In this document: positions 7,298 through 15,083 of the stretch, in pieces
Numbering within the stretch: position 1 is the first letter of the stretch
How the letters are laid out: each line of letters opens with the position of its first letter
NCBI GenBank assembly: GCA_900554215.1
Contig: USGG01000037.1
Location: 1-18,276, forward strand
Source of the DNA: an uncultured Megasphaera sp.
GTDB taxonomy: Bacteria > Bacillota > Negativicutes > Veillonellales > Megasphaeraceae
Reading direction: 5' to 3'
DNA: 18,276 bases
The notes under the pieces: model-generated
What the model was told of the DNA's origin: nothing
Databases searched by the model: none
Seen by the model: the letters and a program-made list of their open reading frames with translations, nothing else
Translations under genes and position numbers: made by a program

Positions 7298-9169
7298 ATG
7301 CTTGAAGCGTTAATGAAAAAAAAGAGCGATGACGGCCGCTTCCGGTATTTGTATTGGGTCATCATCGCTATCTTCGCCATACTGGTCTGCCGGCTGGCCT
7401 ATTTGCAGCTCGTAGAAGGGGAGTATTACCATTCCCTGGCCGAAGGGAACCGGCTGCGGGCCGTCCCCATCGCGGCCATGCGCGGCGTCATGTACGACCG
7501 CAACGGCCAGATTCTCGTCGGCTCGCGGCCCAGCTTCATGGTGACCTACGTGCCGACGAAGGACGGCATGTCCGACGCGGAGCTGAGCGAATTGTCGCAA
7601 CTGCTGAATATCCCGGAAGCCAAGCTGCGGGAAAAAATAGAAAAAGTAAAGAGCTCCTATATCCCGACGGTTTTGGCCAACGACCTGACCCAGGATATCG
7701 TCACTAAAATTGAAGAACGGCGCAACGAGCTGCCGGGGATTTCCATCGACGTCCAGCCTATCCGCTACTATCCGTACAACGAAATGGCCGCTCAGATTTT
7801 CGGCTACGTCGGACAGATAGACGAGGACGACCAGAAGCGCCTCGAAGGGCAGGAGGGCGTGTCCAATATCACCCAGATTGGCCGGGCCGGCCTGGAAGCA
7901 TATTACGACGACCTGCTTCGCGGTAAGGACGGCGGCCGGCAGGTCGAAGTCGACGCTACGGGCAGTCCGGTCAAGGAAATGGAACGAAAGAATCCCGTAG
8001 CCGGCCACAATATTCATTTGACTATCGACCTGAACCTGCAGCAGGCAGCAGAAAAGGCTATGGATGCCCAGATTGCCAACGGCATCGGCACGGCGGGCAT
8101 CGCTATGGTCGCCTTAGACCCCAATACGGGAGCCGTGCTGGCTATGGCCAGCCGCCCGTCGTATAATCCGAACTGGTTTACCCGGGGAATTACGGAAGCC
8201 GAATGGTCTCAGATCAACGACAATCCCTACCACCCCATGGAAAACCGGGCCATTGCCGGCGAATATCCGCCGGGCTCTCCCTTTAAGATTATTACCGGCG
8301 CCGCCGCCCTGGAATTGAAAAAGGTTACGCCTGACGAATTGATCTTCGACAGCGGCCGTCACTGGCTCGTAGACATGCGCAACGCCGGCGGCGAAGCCCT
8401 GGGCTGGATTAACTTTACTGAAGCTTTGTCCAAGTCGGACAACGTATATTTCTATGAAATGGGCCGGCGCGTCGGCATCGACAAGCTGGCGGAATACGCG
8501 GCCATGTTCGGCATGGGCAAGAAGACGGGCATCGACCTGCGCGGCGAGTCTTCAGGCCTCATTGCCAGCGAAAAATACAAGATGGATACCTTTGACGAAG
8601 ACTGGTATCTGGGCGATACGTTCAACTCGGCTATCGGCCAGGGCTTCCAGCTCGTCACGCCCCTCCAGGCGGCCATGATCGTCAGTGAAGTGGCCAACGG
8701 CGGCATCCAGTACCGTCCTTTCTTGGTAAGCCGCATCGACAATCTCGACGGCACGCCTTACAAGATTTTTGCGCCGGAGCAAATCGGCACGCTGTCCATT
8801 TCCAGGTCGACCCTCGATTTGATCCGCGAAGGCATGCGCAACGTTACGGAAGAGGGGACGGCGGGATATATCTTCGCCGATTTCCCCATCCAGGTCGCCG
8901 GCAAGACCGGCACGGCTGAAAACTACAGCGGCCAGGACCACGGCTGGTTCGTGGCCTACGCGCCCTTCGACCATCCGCGCATCGTCATCGCCGTTCTCGT
9001 CGAACAGGGCGGGTACGGTTCCAGCGCGTCTGCGCCGATTGTTAAAGAAATGCTGGAAGAATTTTTCCACGTCGGCAAGTACGCCGCCGGCGTGCCGAAG
9101 GACGAAGATAAGGACAAGAAGGCAAACGCCGACGGAGCGGCGGCTCAGGATGCCAAGTCGGCAGAATAG
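7298..9169 (+). CDS. mrdA: Penicillin-binding protein 2, elongasome transpeptidase
   Basis: PBP2 is the class B transpeptidase that cross-links new peptidoglycan during elongation, working with RodA. The 623-residue protein has a membrane anchor at about 18-38, a pedestal domain beginning with RGVMYDRNGQIL, and a transpeptidase domain with all three active-site motifs: S327-x-x-K330 in YPPGSPFK, S380-D-N382, and K536-T-G in VAGKTGTAEN. The residue after the nucleophile is proline where threonine is more usual (PPGSTFK). The start ATG at 7298 follows TGGAGGAA. A second ATG at 7313 is less well placed. The C terminus ends in a lysine/aspartate/alanine-rich tail of about 25 residues. Confidence 0.95.
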   Translation: MLEALMKKKSDDGRFRYLYWVIIAIFAILVCRLAYLQLVEGEYYHSLAEGNRLRAVPIAAMRGVMYDRNGQILVGSRPSFMVTYVPTKDGMSDAELSELSQLLNIPEAKLREKIEKVKSSYIPTVLANDLTQDIVTKIEERRNELPGISIDVQPIRYYPYNEMAAQIFGYVGQIDEDDQKRLEGQEGVSNITQIGRAGLEAYYDDLLRGKDGGRQVEVDATGSPVKEMERKNPVAGHNIHLTIDLNLQQAAEKAMDAQIANGIGTAGIAMVALDPNTGAVLAMASRPSYNPNWFTRGITEAEWSQINDNPYHPMENRAIAGEYPPGSPFKIITGAAALELKKVTPDELIFDSGRHWLVDMRNAGGEALGWINFTEALSKSDNVYFYEMGRRVGIDKLAEYAAMFGMGKKTGIDLRGESSGLIASEKYKMDTFDEDWYLGDTFNSAIGQGFQLVTPLQAAMIVSEVANGGIQYRPFLVSRIDNLDGTPYKIFAPEQIGTLSISRSTLDLIREGMRNVTEEGTAGYIFADFPIQVAGKTGTAENYSGQDHGWFVAYAPFDHPRIVIAVLVEQGGYGSSASAPIVKEMLEEFFHVGKYAAGVPKDEDKDKKANADGAAAQDAKSAE

Positions 9170-9208
9170 GGGCCGTAATTTCGTATTGCACAGAAAGGAG
9201 TCGTTCTC

Positions 9209-10213
9209 ATGTCAACCATCATCGCTATCGCCTCAGGTAAGGGCGGCGTCGGCAAGACGCTGGTCACGGCCTCCCTGGCTATCGCCCTGCAGCGCCGCGG
9301 CCATTCCGTATTGGCCGTCGACGCCGATATGGGCCTGCGCAACTTAGATCTCATGTTTGGCATGCAGGACGACGTCCTGTACGATATCGGCGACGTCATC
9401 AAAGGACGCTGCCGCGCCGGCGAAGCCGTCATGACCGTCGCCGGAAGGCTGGACTTTTTAGCGGCCAGCCAGAAGCATACGTGGGAAAAAGTCGACGCGC
9501 CGACATATCATTATATCGTTGAAACCTTGTCTAAAGACTACGACTATACCCTCATCGACTGTCCTCCCGGACGAGGGCGGGCTTACAAGGATGCCACGGC
9601 TATTGCCGACCGCATTTTCTTCGTCGTCGAGCCGACATGGTCGTCTATGCGCGACGCCGCCCGGGTCATGCAGTTTTGCAATAAGCGCAAGCGCTTTAAT
9701 TACGACGTGCTGTTCAATAATTTTTACAGCGGCGTGCCCGGCTACGTGCCGGTGCAGGATATGCTGCAGATGTTAAATCCCGAAACCGTCGCCGGCATTC
9801 TGCCTCACGACCCGGCGGTGCATCGGGCTGCCCACGAGGGCTGCCTCTTGCATGCGGCGGAGAGCCCCTTTATGAAGGCCCTGGCTCAGACGGCGGCTTA
9901 CGTCGAAGGGGCGGCGGCTCCGGACATAGGCAGCCTGACGGCCCTGCTGCCGACGGCGGAAGGAGCAGGCGCAGAGGAAAAAGAATGCTTGCCCGTCGCT
10001 GACGAGGAAGAAAAAGAATCTCTCGGCTGCATGAAGGCCCTGGCCGTAGCGGAGCTGCAGAAAGCGGCGGCTATTCTGAACGGCACGGCGGCCGAGCCTG
10101 AAGAAGAACCAGAAGAAGACGGGGCAGACGAGGAGATGCCTCGCCGGCCCAGGGGCCTGTCTCTGCGGCGGCGGCGCGACCAGTCTGCAGTTTGGCGACA
10201 TTATCGCCGATAG
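9209..10213 (+). CDS. minD: MinD-like ATPase with a long charged C-terminal extension
   Basis: MinD is a ParA/SIMIBI ATPase that dimerises on the membrane with ATP and recruits MinC to place the division septum. Seen here: deviant Walker A SGKGGVGKT at 9-17, the MinD hallmark VDADMGLRNLDLMFG from 37, and DVIKGRC. Walker B is DCPPGRGRAY where MinD usually has DSPAG-I-E. The MinD-like core ends near residue 235; the other 100 residues include an acidic stretch (EPEEEPEEDGADEE) and a basic end (LSLRRRRDQSAVWRHYRR). This end is unlike the standard amphipathic membrane helix. AAAGGAG precedes the ATG. No minC or minE adjoins it; it sits between mrdA and rodA. A more general MinD/ParA role in envelope growth is possible. 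Confidence 0.82.
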   Translation: MSTIIAIASGKGGVGKTLVTASLAIALQRRGHSVLAVDADMGLRNLDLMFGMQDDVLYDIGDVIKGRCRAGEAVMTVAGRLDFLAASQKHTWEKVDAPTYHYIVETLSKDYDYTLIDCPPGRGRAYKDATAIADRIFFVVEPTWSSMRDAARVMQFCNKRKRFNYDVLFNNFYSGVPGYVPVQDMLQMLNPETVAGILPHDPAVHRAAHEGCLLHAAESPFMKALAQTAAYVEGAAAPDIGSLTALLPTAEGAGAEEKECLPVADEEEKESLGCMKALAVAELQKAAAILNGTAAEPEEEPEEDGADEEMPRRPRGLSLRRRRDQSAVWRHYRR

Positions 10214-10225
10214 GAGTTTCCGTAT

Positions 10226-11326
10226 ATGTTGAAAAGAGAATGGAAAAATTTAGATAAAGTGCTGCTCGTCATAAGCTTCCTCATCATAGGTGTCAGCTTA
10301 TGCATTATCGGCAGCGCCACGCACATTAACAAAGGAATCATCAATTATGATTTCGTCATCCGCCAGGGCATAGGGTTTATCATCAATTTAGCCCTGGTCC
10401 TGTTTTTCTGCCACTACGATTACACGCGGCTCAAACGATTTGCCAAGCCGCTGTATGCCATTAACCTGCTCATGCTGCTGGCCGTCATGTTTGTCGGTAC
10501 GTCGGCCTTAGGGGCCCAGCGGTGGATTCAGGTCGGGCCGATTACGGTGCAACCGTCGGAATTTGCCAAGATCATCATGATTGTCTGCACGGCGGCCCTG
10601 CTGTCGGAACGGGTCGGACAGCTCAATACGTTCCGAAGCGTGCTGCCTGTCGGCTTATTTATCGGCATCCCCTTCCTGCTCGTATTGAAGCAGCCCGACT
10701 TGGGGACGAGCCTCGTCTTTTTGGCCATCGGCCTAGGAATGGTATTTGTATCGCGCATCAAGCTGTCCCTGCTGCGCAATATCGCCGCCGTCGGCGTCGT
10801 CCTGGCGCCTATTGGCTGGCATTTCCTGAAGGATTACCAGAAGGCCCGCATTACCGTATTTTTGGACCCTAACGCCGACCCCTTCGGCGCGGGCTATCAT
10901 ATCATCCAGTCTAAAATTGCCATCGGCTCGGGCATGCTTTTCGGCAAGGGCCTGTTTCAGGGCTCCCAGAGCCAGCTGAACTTCCTGCCGGAAAACCATA
11001 CGGACTTCATCTTTTCCGTCATCGGCGAAGAGCTGGGCTTTTTAGGCTGCGTATTTCTGCTGTTTTTGTATTTCGTGCTCATTTACCGCGGTCTCATGAT
11101 TGCCAAGGAGTGCAAGGAACCCTTCGGCATGCTTTTGGCTACAGGCGTCATTTCCATGTGGACGTTCCAGATTCTGGTCAACGTCGGCATGACCTGCGGC
11201 ATCATGCCGGTTACGGGGATTCCGCTGCCCTTTATGAGCTACGGCGTCAGCGCCTTGACGACCAATATGGTAGGCCTGGGTATTTTGCTCAGCGTGTACA
11301 TGCATCAGCAGACTATGATTTTTTAG
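10226..11326 (+). CDS. rodA: SEDS-family peptidoglycan glycosyltransferase RodA
   Basis: RodA polymerises lipid II into glycan strands in the elongasome, paired with PBP2. The 366-residue protein is polytopic, with about ten membrane spans, and shows SEDS marks: LGAQRWIQVGPITVQPSEFAK, KQPDLGTSLV, the large outside loop with DPFGAGYHIIQSKIAIGSG, the catalytic-aspartate segment NHTDFIFSVIGEELGF, and the C-terminal TGIPLPFMSYGVSAL. The length is normal for RodA, shorter than FtsW. Position downstream of mrdA favours RodA over FtsW. The ATG follows TAGGAG. It is cotranscribed with the mre genes. Confidence 0.95.
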   Translation: MLKREWKNLDKVLLVISFLIIGVSLCIIGSATHINKGIINYDFVIRQGIGFIINLALVLFFCHYDYTRLKRFAKPLYAINLLMLLAVMFVGTSALGAQRWIQVGPITVQPSEFAKIIMIVCTAALLSERVGQLNTFRSVLPVGLFIGIPFLLVLKQPDLGTSLVFLAIGLGMVFVSRIKLSLLRNIAAVGVVLAPIGWHFLKDYQKARITVFLDPNADPFGAGYHIIQSKIAIGSGMLFGKGLFQGSQSQLNFLPENHTDFIFSVIGEELGFLGCVFLLFLYFVLIYRGLMIAKECKEPFGMLLATGVISMWTFQILVNVGMTCGIMPVTGIPLPFMSYGVSALTTNMVGLGILLSVYMHQQTMIF

Positions 11327-11344
11327 CGATTAGGAGGAAATCCA

Positions 11345-13234
11345 GTGTCCCGTACTGTTTCGATAGATCCGATTTTGCTCAGCAAGGTCAGCAAGCCGGC
11401 CCGCTACGTCGGCGGCGAATGGAACAGCGTCGTCAAGGACCACGACGACGTAAAGCTGACCGTTGCCTATTGTTTTCCCGATGTGTACGAAGTGGCCATG
11501 AGCCATTTAGGCCTGCGCATTCTCTACGCCCTGCTCAACGAGCGGGACGACGTGGCGGCCGAGCGCGTCTACGCGCCGTGGCCCGACATGGAAGAGGTCA
11601 TGCGCCAGAAGGGTTATCCGCTCTTTTCCCTGGAAACGAAGACGCCCGTCGTCGATTTCGATATGGTTGGCTTCACCCTCCAGTATGAAATGAGCTTTAC
11701 CAATATCCTGAATATGCTCGATTTAGCCGGTATTCCCCTCTATTCCAAGGACAGGGGAGAGGACATGCCCCTTATTGCCGCCGGCGGCCCCTGTGCTTAC
11801 AATGCCGAGCCGCTGGCCGATTACATTGACGTCTTCTTCCTCGGCGAATCGGAAGAGTCGACGCAGCTGACGGCCGATACGATTATCGCCTGGAAAGCGC
11901 AGGGCAAGCCCGGAGGCAAGAAAGGGCTGCTGAAGCAGCTGGCTCAGCAGCAGGGAAACTACGTGCCGGCCTTTTACGACGCCCAGTATGACGGGCAGGG
12001 GAATTTCCTGGGGCTCGTGCCGACGGAGCCGGAAGCGAAGGAACACATTGAAAAATGCGTCGTCGCCGACATGGAGCATGCTTTTTTCCCGACGAAGCCC
12101 CTCGTGCCGAATATCGACATCGTCCACAACCGGGCCGTCCTCGAATTGTTCCGCGGCTGCAGCCGCGGCTGCCGGTTCTGCCAGGCCGGCATGCTGTACC
12201 GTCCCGTCCGGGAAAAGTCGCCGCAGCGCCTTGTGCAGCTGGCAAAGGAAATCGTCGCCAATTCGGGCTACGATGAAATCTCCCTCATGAGCCTCAGCTC
12301 GGCCGATTATTCCTGTCTTCCTGAGCTGGTCGACATGCTGCTGGAAGAATTTAAGGATCAGAAGGTCAGCGTCAGCCTGCCGTCGCTGCGCGTCGACAGC
12401 TTTTCCGTCGATATTGCCAAGAAGGTTCAGCAAGTCCGCAAGAGCGGCCTGACCTTTGCTCCCGAAGCGGGAACGCAGCGCCTCCGCGACGTCATCAACA
12501 AGGGCGTGACGGAAGAAAATCTCCTGAAGGCTTGCGAAAACGCCTTCCAAAACGGCTGGTCCACAGTCAAGCTGTACTTCATGATGGGCCTGCCGACGGA
12601 AACGGATGAAGATTTGGCCGGTATTGCCGACCTGGCCTATAAGGTGCTGAACCTGTACCGCACGGTGACAAAGAAGAACAATGGTAAAGTCACCGTGTCC
12701 GTATCGAGCTTCGTGCCCAAATCCCACACGGCCTTCCAGTGGTTCGGCCAGCTTCCCGTTGAAGAAATTCAGCGCAAGCAGGCCTATTTGAAGAGCCTTA
12801 TCCGGGACAAGCACATTTCGTACCACTATCACGACGCCAAAACGGGGTATTTGGAAGCGACCTTTGCCCGCGGCGACCGCCGCATGGGCCGGGTTCTTTA
12901 TGAAGCGTGGAAGCTGGGCTGCAAATTCGACGGCTGGACGGAGCTGTTTGACTACGACAAGTGGATGGAAGCCTTTGACAGAGCCGGTGTCGATCCCGAT
13001 TACTTTGCCGCCCGCCAGCGCGATGTGAACGAGCCCCTGCCGTGGGACCACCTGAGCAACGGCGCGTCCAAGGCCTTCCTCCGGCGGGAATGGCAGAAGG
13101 CCGTAGGCGGCGAGCTGACCCACGACTGCCGTCATCTGAGCTGTACGGGATGCGGCGTATGCCCGAATTTAGGCGTAGAAATTATCGACAGAAAGGAAGG
13201 TGCCGGCCATGGAAAGACTGCGTTTAGCTGTTAA
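11345..13234 (+). CDS. TIGR03960-family radical SAM protein
   Basis: This protein belongs to the radical SAM family often found next to or fused with a DUF2344 (TIGR03936) protein; its reaction is not established. The 629-residue product has an N-terminal region of about 200 residues in the place of a cobalamin-binding-like domain, but I see no D-x-H-x-x-G motif there. The radical SAM cluster is C272-S-R-G-C276-R-F-C279. A second cysteine set lies near the C terminus, C595 followed by C600-T-G-C603-G-V-C606, perhaps for another metal site. The start is GTG at 11345 with a strong TAGGAGGAAA upstream. It overlaps the next gene by 26 bases, which fits partnership with it. Confidence 0.9.
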   Translation: MSRTVSIDPILLSKVSKPARYVGGEWNSVVKDHDDVKLTVAYCFPDVYEVAMSHLGLRILYALLNERDDVAAERVYAPWPDMEEVMRQKGYPLFSLETKTPVVDFDMVGFTLQYEMSFTNILNMLDLAGIPLYSKDRGEDMPLIAAGGPCAYNAEPLADYIDVFFLGESEESTQLTADTIIAWKAQGKPGGKKGLLKQLAQQQGNYVPAFYDAQYDGQGNFLGLVPTEPEAKEHIEKCVVADMEHAFFPTKPLVPNIDIVHNRAVLELFRGCSRGCRFCQAGMLYRPVREKSPQRLVQLAKEIVANSGYDEISLMSLSSADYSCLPELVDMLLEEFKDQKVSVSLPSLRVDSFSVDIAKKVQQVRKSGLTFAPEAGTQRLRDVINKGVTEENLLKACENAFQNGWSTVKLYFMMGLPTETDEDLAGIADLAYKVLNLYRTVTKKNNGKVTVSVSSFVPKSHTAFQWFGQLPVEEIQRKQAYLKSLIRDKHISYHYHDAKTGYLEATFARGDRRMGRVLYEAWKLGCKFDGWTELFDYDKWMEAFDRAGVDPDYFAARQRDVNEPLPWDHLSNGASKAFLRREWQKAVGGELTHDCRHLSCTGCGVCPNLGVEIIDRKEGAGHGKTAFSC

Positions 13235-13919
13235 AAAGGACGGGGCTCTGCAATTTTTGTCCCATCTGGATTTTGCCCGGGCCGTCCGCTACGTTATCAT
13301 CCGGGCCCGCCTGCCCATTGCCTATTCCGAAGGCTTTAATCCCCACATGAAGCTGAGCTTTGCTTCGGCTCTCGGCGTCGGCGTAACGGCCGACGAAGAA
13401 TATCTGGATATGGAGCTGCGCAAGCGCCTGCCTGTAGAAGACGTCGTCGAGCAGATGAACGCCCAGTCGCCGGACGGCTTTGTCGTCCTGGGCGGCAAAT
13501 ACGTCGATGCCAGAGCTCCTAAGCTCATGGCAATGGCCAATTACGCCGTGTATCGCCTGACCGGTCCCATACAGGACGGATACGGCGACGATGCCCTGCA
13601 GCAGGCTCTGCAGGCCTTCAACGATGCCTCCGACGTCATGTACGAAAAGGTATCTCCTAAGGATGCACGCAAGGTCCGCCTCATCAACGTGAAGCATCAC
13701 GTCGTCGAACCTCTTTCCGGAAAGACTGACGGCAAAACGCTGACCCTGCGCATCGGCATCCTGCAGACTGATGAAGGAGCTATTAAACCCCAGCAGGTAT
13801 GGGAGGTGCTGGGCAAGCAGTTCGGCATCCCCTTGGATGCGGATATGATGCTGGCCCGCCGCATCGGCATATACCACCGCCGGGGCCGCAAAAACCAGTC
13901 CCTCTTTGAAACGATATAA
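13209..13919 (+). CDS. TIGR03936/DUF2344-family protein
   Basis: The 236-residue product matches the family that accompanies TIGR03960 radical SAM proteins, with the N-terminal pattern QFLSHLDFARAVRYVIIRARLPIAYSEGFNPHMKLSFASALGVGV. The function is unknown; a role in RNA or tRNA modification has been suspected from its usual neighbours but is not shown here. I chose ATG at 13209 because GAAAGGAAGG (13191-13200) sits 8 bases upstream. The in-frame GTG at 13200 overlaps that ribosome binding site. In many Firmicutes RNase G and rplU-rpmA follow; here the operon ends with a terminator. Confidence 0.88.
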   Translation: MERLRLAVKKDGALQFLSHLDFARAVRYVIIRARLPIAYSEGFNPHMKLSFASALGVGVTADEEYLDMELRKRLPVEDVVEQMNAQSPDGFVVLGGKYVDARAPKLMAMANYAVYRLTGPIQDGYGDDALQQALQAFNDASDVMYEKVSPKDARKVRLINVKHHVVEPLSGKTDGKTLTLRIGILQTDEGAIKPQQVWEVLGKQFGIPLDADMMLARRIGIYHRRGRKNQSLFETI

Positions 13920-13926
13920 CCTCATG

Positions 13927-13977
13927 AAAAAAAGCGTCCTGCCGGCAGCTCCGATACGCTGCGGCAAGGCGCTTTTT
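13927..13977. terminator. Bidirectional terminator between convergent genes
   Basis: A long stem runs from AAAAAGCG on the left arm (near 13929) to GGCGCTTTTT on the right arm (ending 13977), with GCCGGCAGC against GCTGCGGC inside and a small mismatch or bulge. A-runs on the left and T-runs on the right give a U tract in either direction. It therefore serves both the plus-strand mre operon and the minus-strand AroD-like gene. Confidence 0.82.
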
Positions 13978-14009
13978 ACTTTTGCATGTATAAGTATGTC
14001 AGTTGCAGT

Positions 14010-14741
14010 TTATTTTGCCTGAAGAATGTCGTGCAGTTCGGCGACGGACAGTCTGTCTTCTGTTTCTTCCGGCGCGGCGTAGAGGATCGGCGACGAGAAG
14101 GTTTTGCCGTTTTTGAGGGCTTCTTTTCCATACGAGCCTCTCGTTTCGATGATGAACTGCGTGTCTTCATGGACGGCTTCACAGCTGTGCAGACATTCCA
14201 TGATTTCCGCCAGCTCTTCGTCCGACTGGGGAGAACAGATGATGTGGTAGGCGAAAATATCTTCCGATACGACGGAGAACAACTTGTCGGCAAAATCAGA
14301 TTCTGAGAAGGGGCCGTCGCAGCGGATGGTGAGAATAGGCATGATGTCGGCTTCGGTCGCTTCGTCGGCCAGCTCGTCGATCTTATCTATGTCCAGCGTC
14401 GATTCGATTTCCACGGCGTCGATGAGGCCCGTGCGGATGGCGAAAAACAAGATGTCGTAGTAGTCGTCCTGTGTCTGGTAATACTCCGGCAGCTCGGCCA
14501 TGGGACAGGAGAAGACGACCCGCTGGTCGCGGAGCGGACTGGTGATGAGGAGCAGGGCATTGCCGATTTGAGAGAAATTGCTGACGCCGTTAAAGGTTGC
14601 GGCATTGAATTCGATGACGTCGGCCGGATATTCCGACAAGGCGCGGACGGCGTCGCTGAGCTCTTCGATCGTTTCGCCGCGCAGGGTGAGGCAAAGCTGC
14701 GGATGGGACTCGCGCAGGTGCAGGCCCGGTAATTGAGACAT
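14010..14741 (-). CDS. AroD-like protein (type I 3-dehydroquinate dehydratase fold) lacking catalytic residues
   Basis: The 243-residue protein follows the type I dehydroquinate dehydratase layout end to end: an N-terminal ADVIEFNAATF (usual D-x-x-E-W-R-x-D), VVFSCPMAELPEYYQ then DYYDILFFAIRTGLIDAVEIE, SEDIFAYHIICSPQSDEEL, and a C-terminal SYGKEALKNGKTFSSPILYA with LSVAELHDIL. The key positions are changed: substrate arginines become Asn46, Pro80 and Leu209, the catalytic histidine Arg140, the Schiff-base lysine Ala164, and the late glutamine Arg230. Glu44 is kept. It is probably a pseudoenzyme of unknown role, and the family assignment is from pattern only. AAAAGGAGGT lies 8 bases before the ATG. 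The gene starts just after the tRNA-Arg terminator. Confidence 0.68.
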   Translation of the reverse strand: MSQLPGLHLRESHPQLCLTLRGETIEELSDAVRALSEYPADVIEFNAATFNGVSNFSQIGNALLLITSPLRDQRVVFSCPMAELPEYYQTQDDYYDILFFAIRTGLIDAVEIESTLDIDKIDELADEATEADIMPILTIRCDGPFSESDFADKLFSVVSEDIFAYHIICSPQSDEELAEIMECLHSCEAVHEDTQFIIETRGSYGKEALKNGKTFSSPILYAAPEETEDRLSVAELHDILQAK

Positions 14742-14774
14742 GACGATAACCTCCTTTTAAATGGCGGGATATAC

Positions 14775-14798
14775 AAAAAGCAGCCTTTACGGCTGCTT
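14775..14798 (-). terminator. Terminator downstream of tRNA-Arg
   Basis: On the minus strand AAGCAGCC and GGCTGCTT form an 8-bp stem around a 5-base loop, followed by TTTG. It lies 6 bases after the tRNA CCA end and about 33 bases before the AroD-like start codon. Confidence 0.8.
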
Positions 14799-14804
14799 CA
14801 TAGG

Positions 14805-14879
14805 TGGTGCGCCTAGTAGGATTCGAACCTACGCACCCGGTTCCGGAGACCGGTGCTCTATCCCCTGAGCTATAGGCGC
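14805..14879 (-). tRNA. tRNA-Arg(CCG)
   Basis: Read on the minus strand, GCGCCTA and TAGGCGC form the acceptor stem, GCTC/GAGC the D stem, CCGGT/ACCGG the anticodon stem with loop CTCCGGA, and GTAGG/CCTAC the T stem around TTCGAAT. The anticodon is CCG, which decodes the arginine codon CGG. The discriminator is A, and CCA is encoded at 14807-14805. The variable region is short. A promoter and a terminator flank it. Confidence 0.95.
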
Positions 14880-14907
14880 ATGTATGGCTCTCGGCGAATA
14901 CTTTACT

Positions 14908-14936
14908 AGTCTATCACGTTTTGCCGGAAAATACAA
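14908..14936 (-). promoter_or_regulatory. Promoter of tRNA-Arg
   Basis: On the minus strand, TTGTAT (14936-14931) and TAGACT (14913-14908) are separated by 17 bases. TGA directly before the -10 makes it an extended -10. Transcription would start about 20-25 bases before the mature tRNA end. Confidence 0.65.
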
Positions 14937-14960
14937 GAGACAGATTTGTTTTTTGCTGAA

Positions 14961-15001
14961 ACCGTTATTTTTACGGTATATTGCCTAACATACCGGCAAT
15001 A
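14961..15001. repeat. Three interlocking inverted repeats upstream of the leu promoter
   Basis: ACCGT (14961-14965) pairs with ACGGT (14973-14977). CGGTAT (14974-14979) pairs with ATACCG (14990-14995). TATTGCC (14979-14985) pairs with GGCAATA (14995-15001). They share bases, so they cannot all form at once as RNA. They lie in AT-rich DNA 48 bases before the leu -35 box and between two divergent promoters. An operator is possible but not shown. Confidence 0.45.
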
Positions 15002-15048
15002 GTAAAAGGTTTAACTTAATAATTTTTTGTAAAATTTAAGAAATTCCC

Positions 15049-15077
15049 TTGCCAAGACGTTTTTCTTGTGATAATAT
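15049..15077 (+). promoter_or_regulatory. Promoter of the leuA-leuC transcript
   Basis: TTGCCA (15049-15054) and TAATAT (15072-15077) are 17 bases apart, and TGA directly precedes the -10 as an extended element. The predicted start near 15084 lies just ahead of T-box Stem I. Confidence 0.78.
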
Positions 15078-15083
15078 GCACAT

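Noticed and set aside
11723..13135. A 470-codon open frame on the minus strand.
   Set aside because: It mirrors the radical SAM gene, whose motifs and ribosome binding site are clear. Long antisense frames are expected in GC-rich coding DNA, and this one has no recognisable motif.
13200..13208. GTG at 13200 as the start of the DUF2344 protein.
   Set aside because: It falls within the GAAAGGAAGG ribosome binding site that is correctly spaced for ATG 13209.
14387..14776. A 129-codon minus-strand frame overlapping the AroD-like gene.
   Set aside because: It starts inside the tRNA terminator, has no ribosome binding site, and gives low-complexity serine/arginine/proline sequence typical of a shifted frame.
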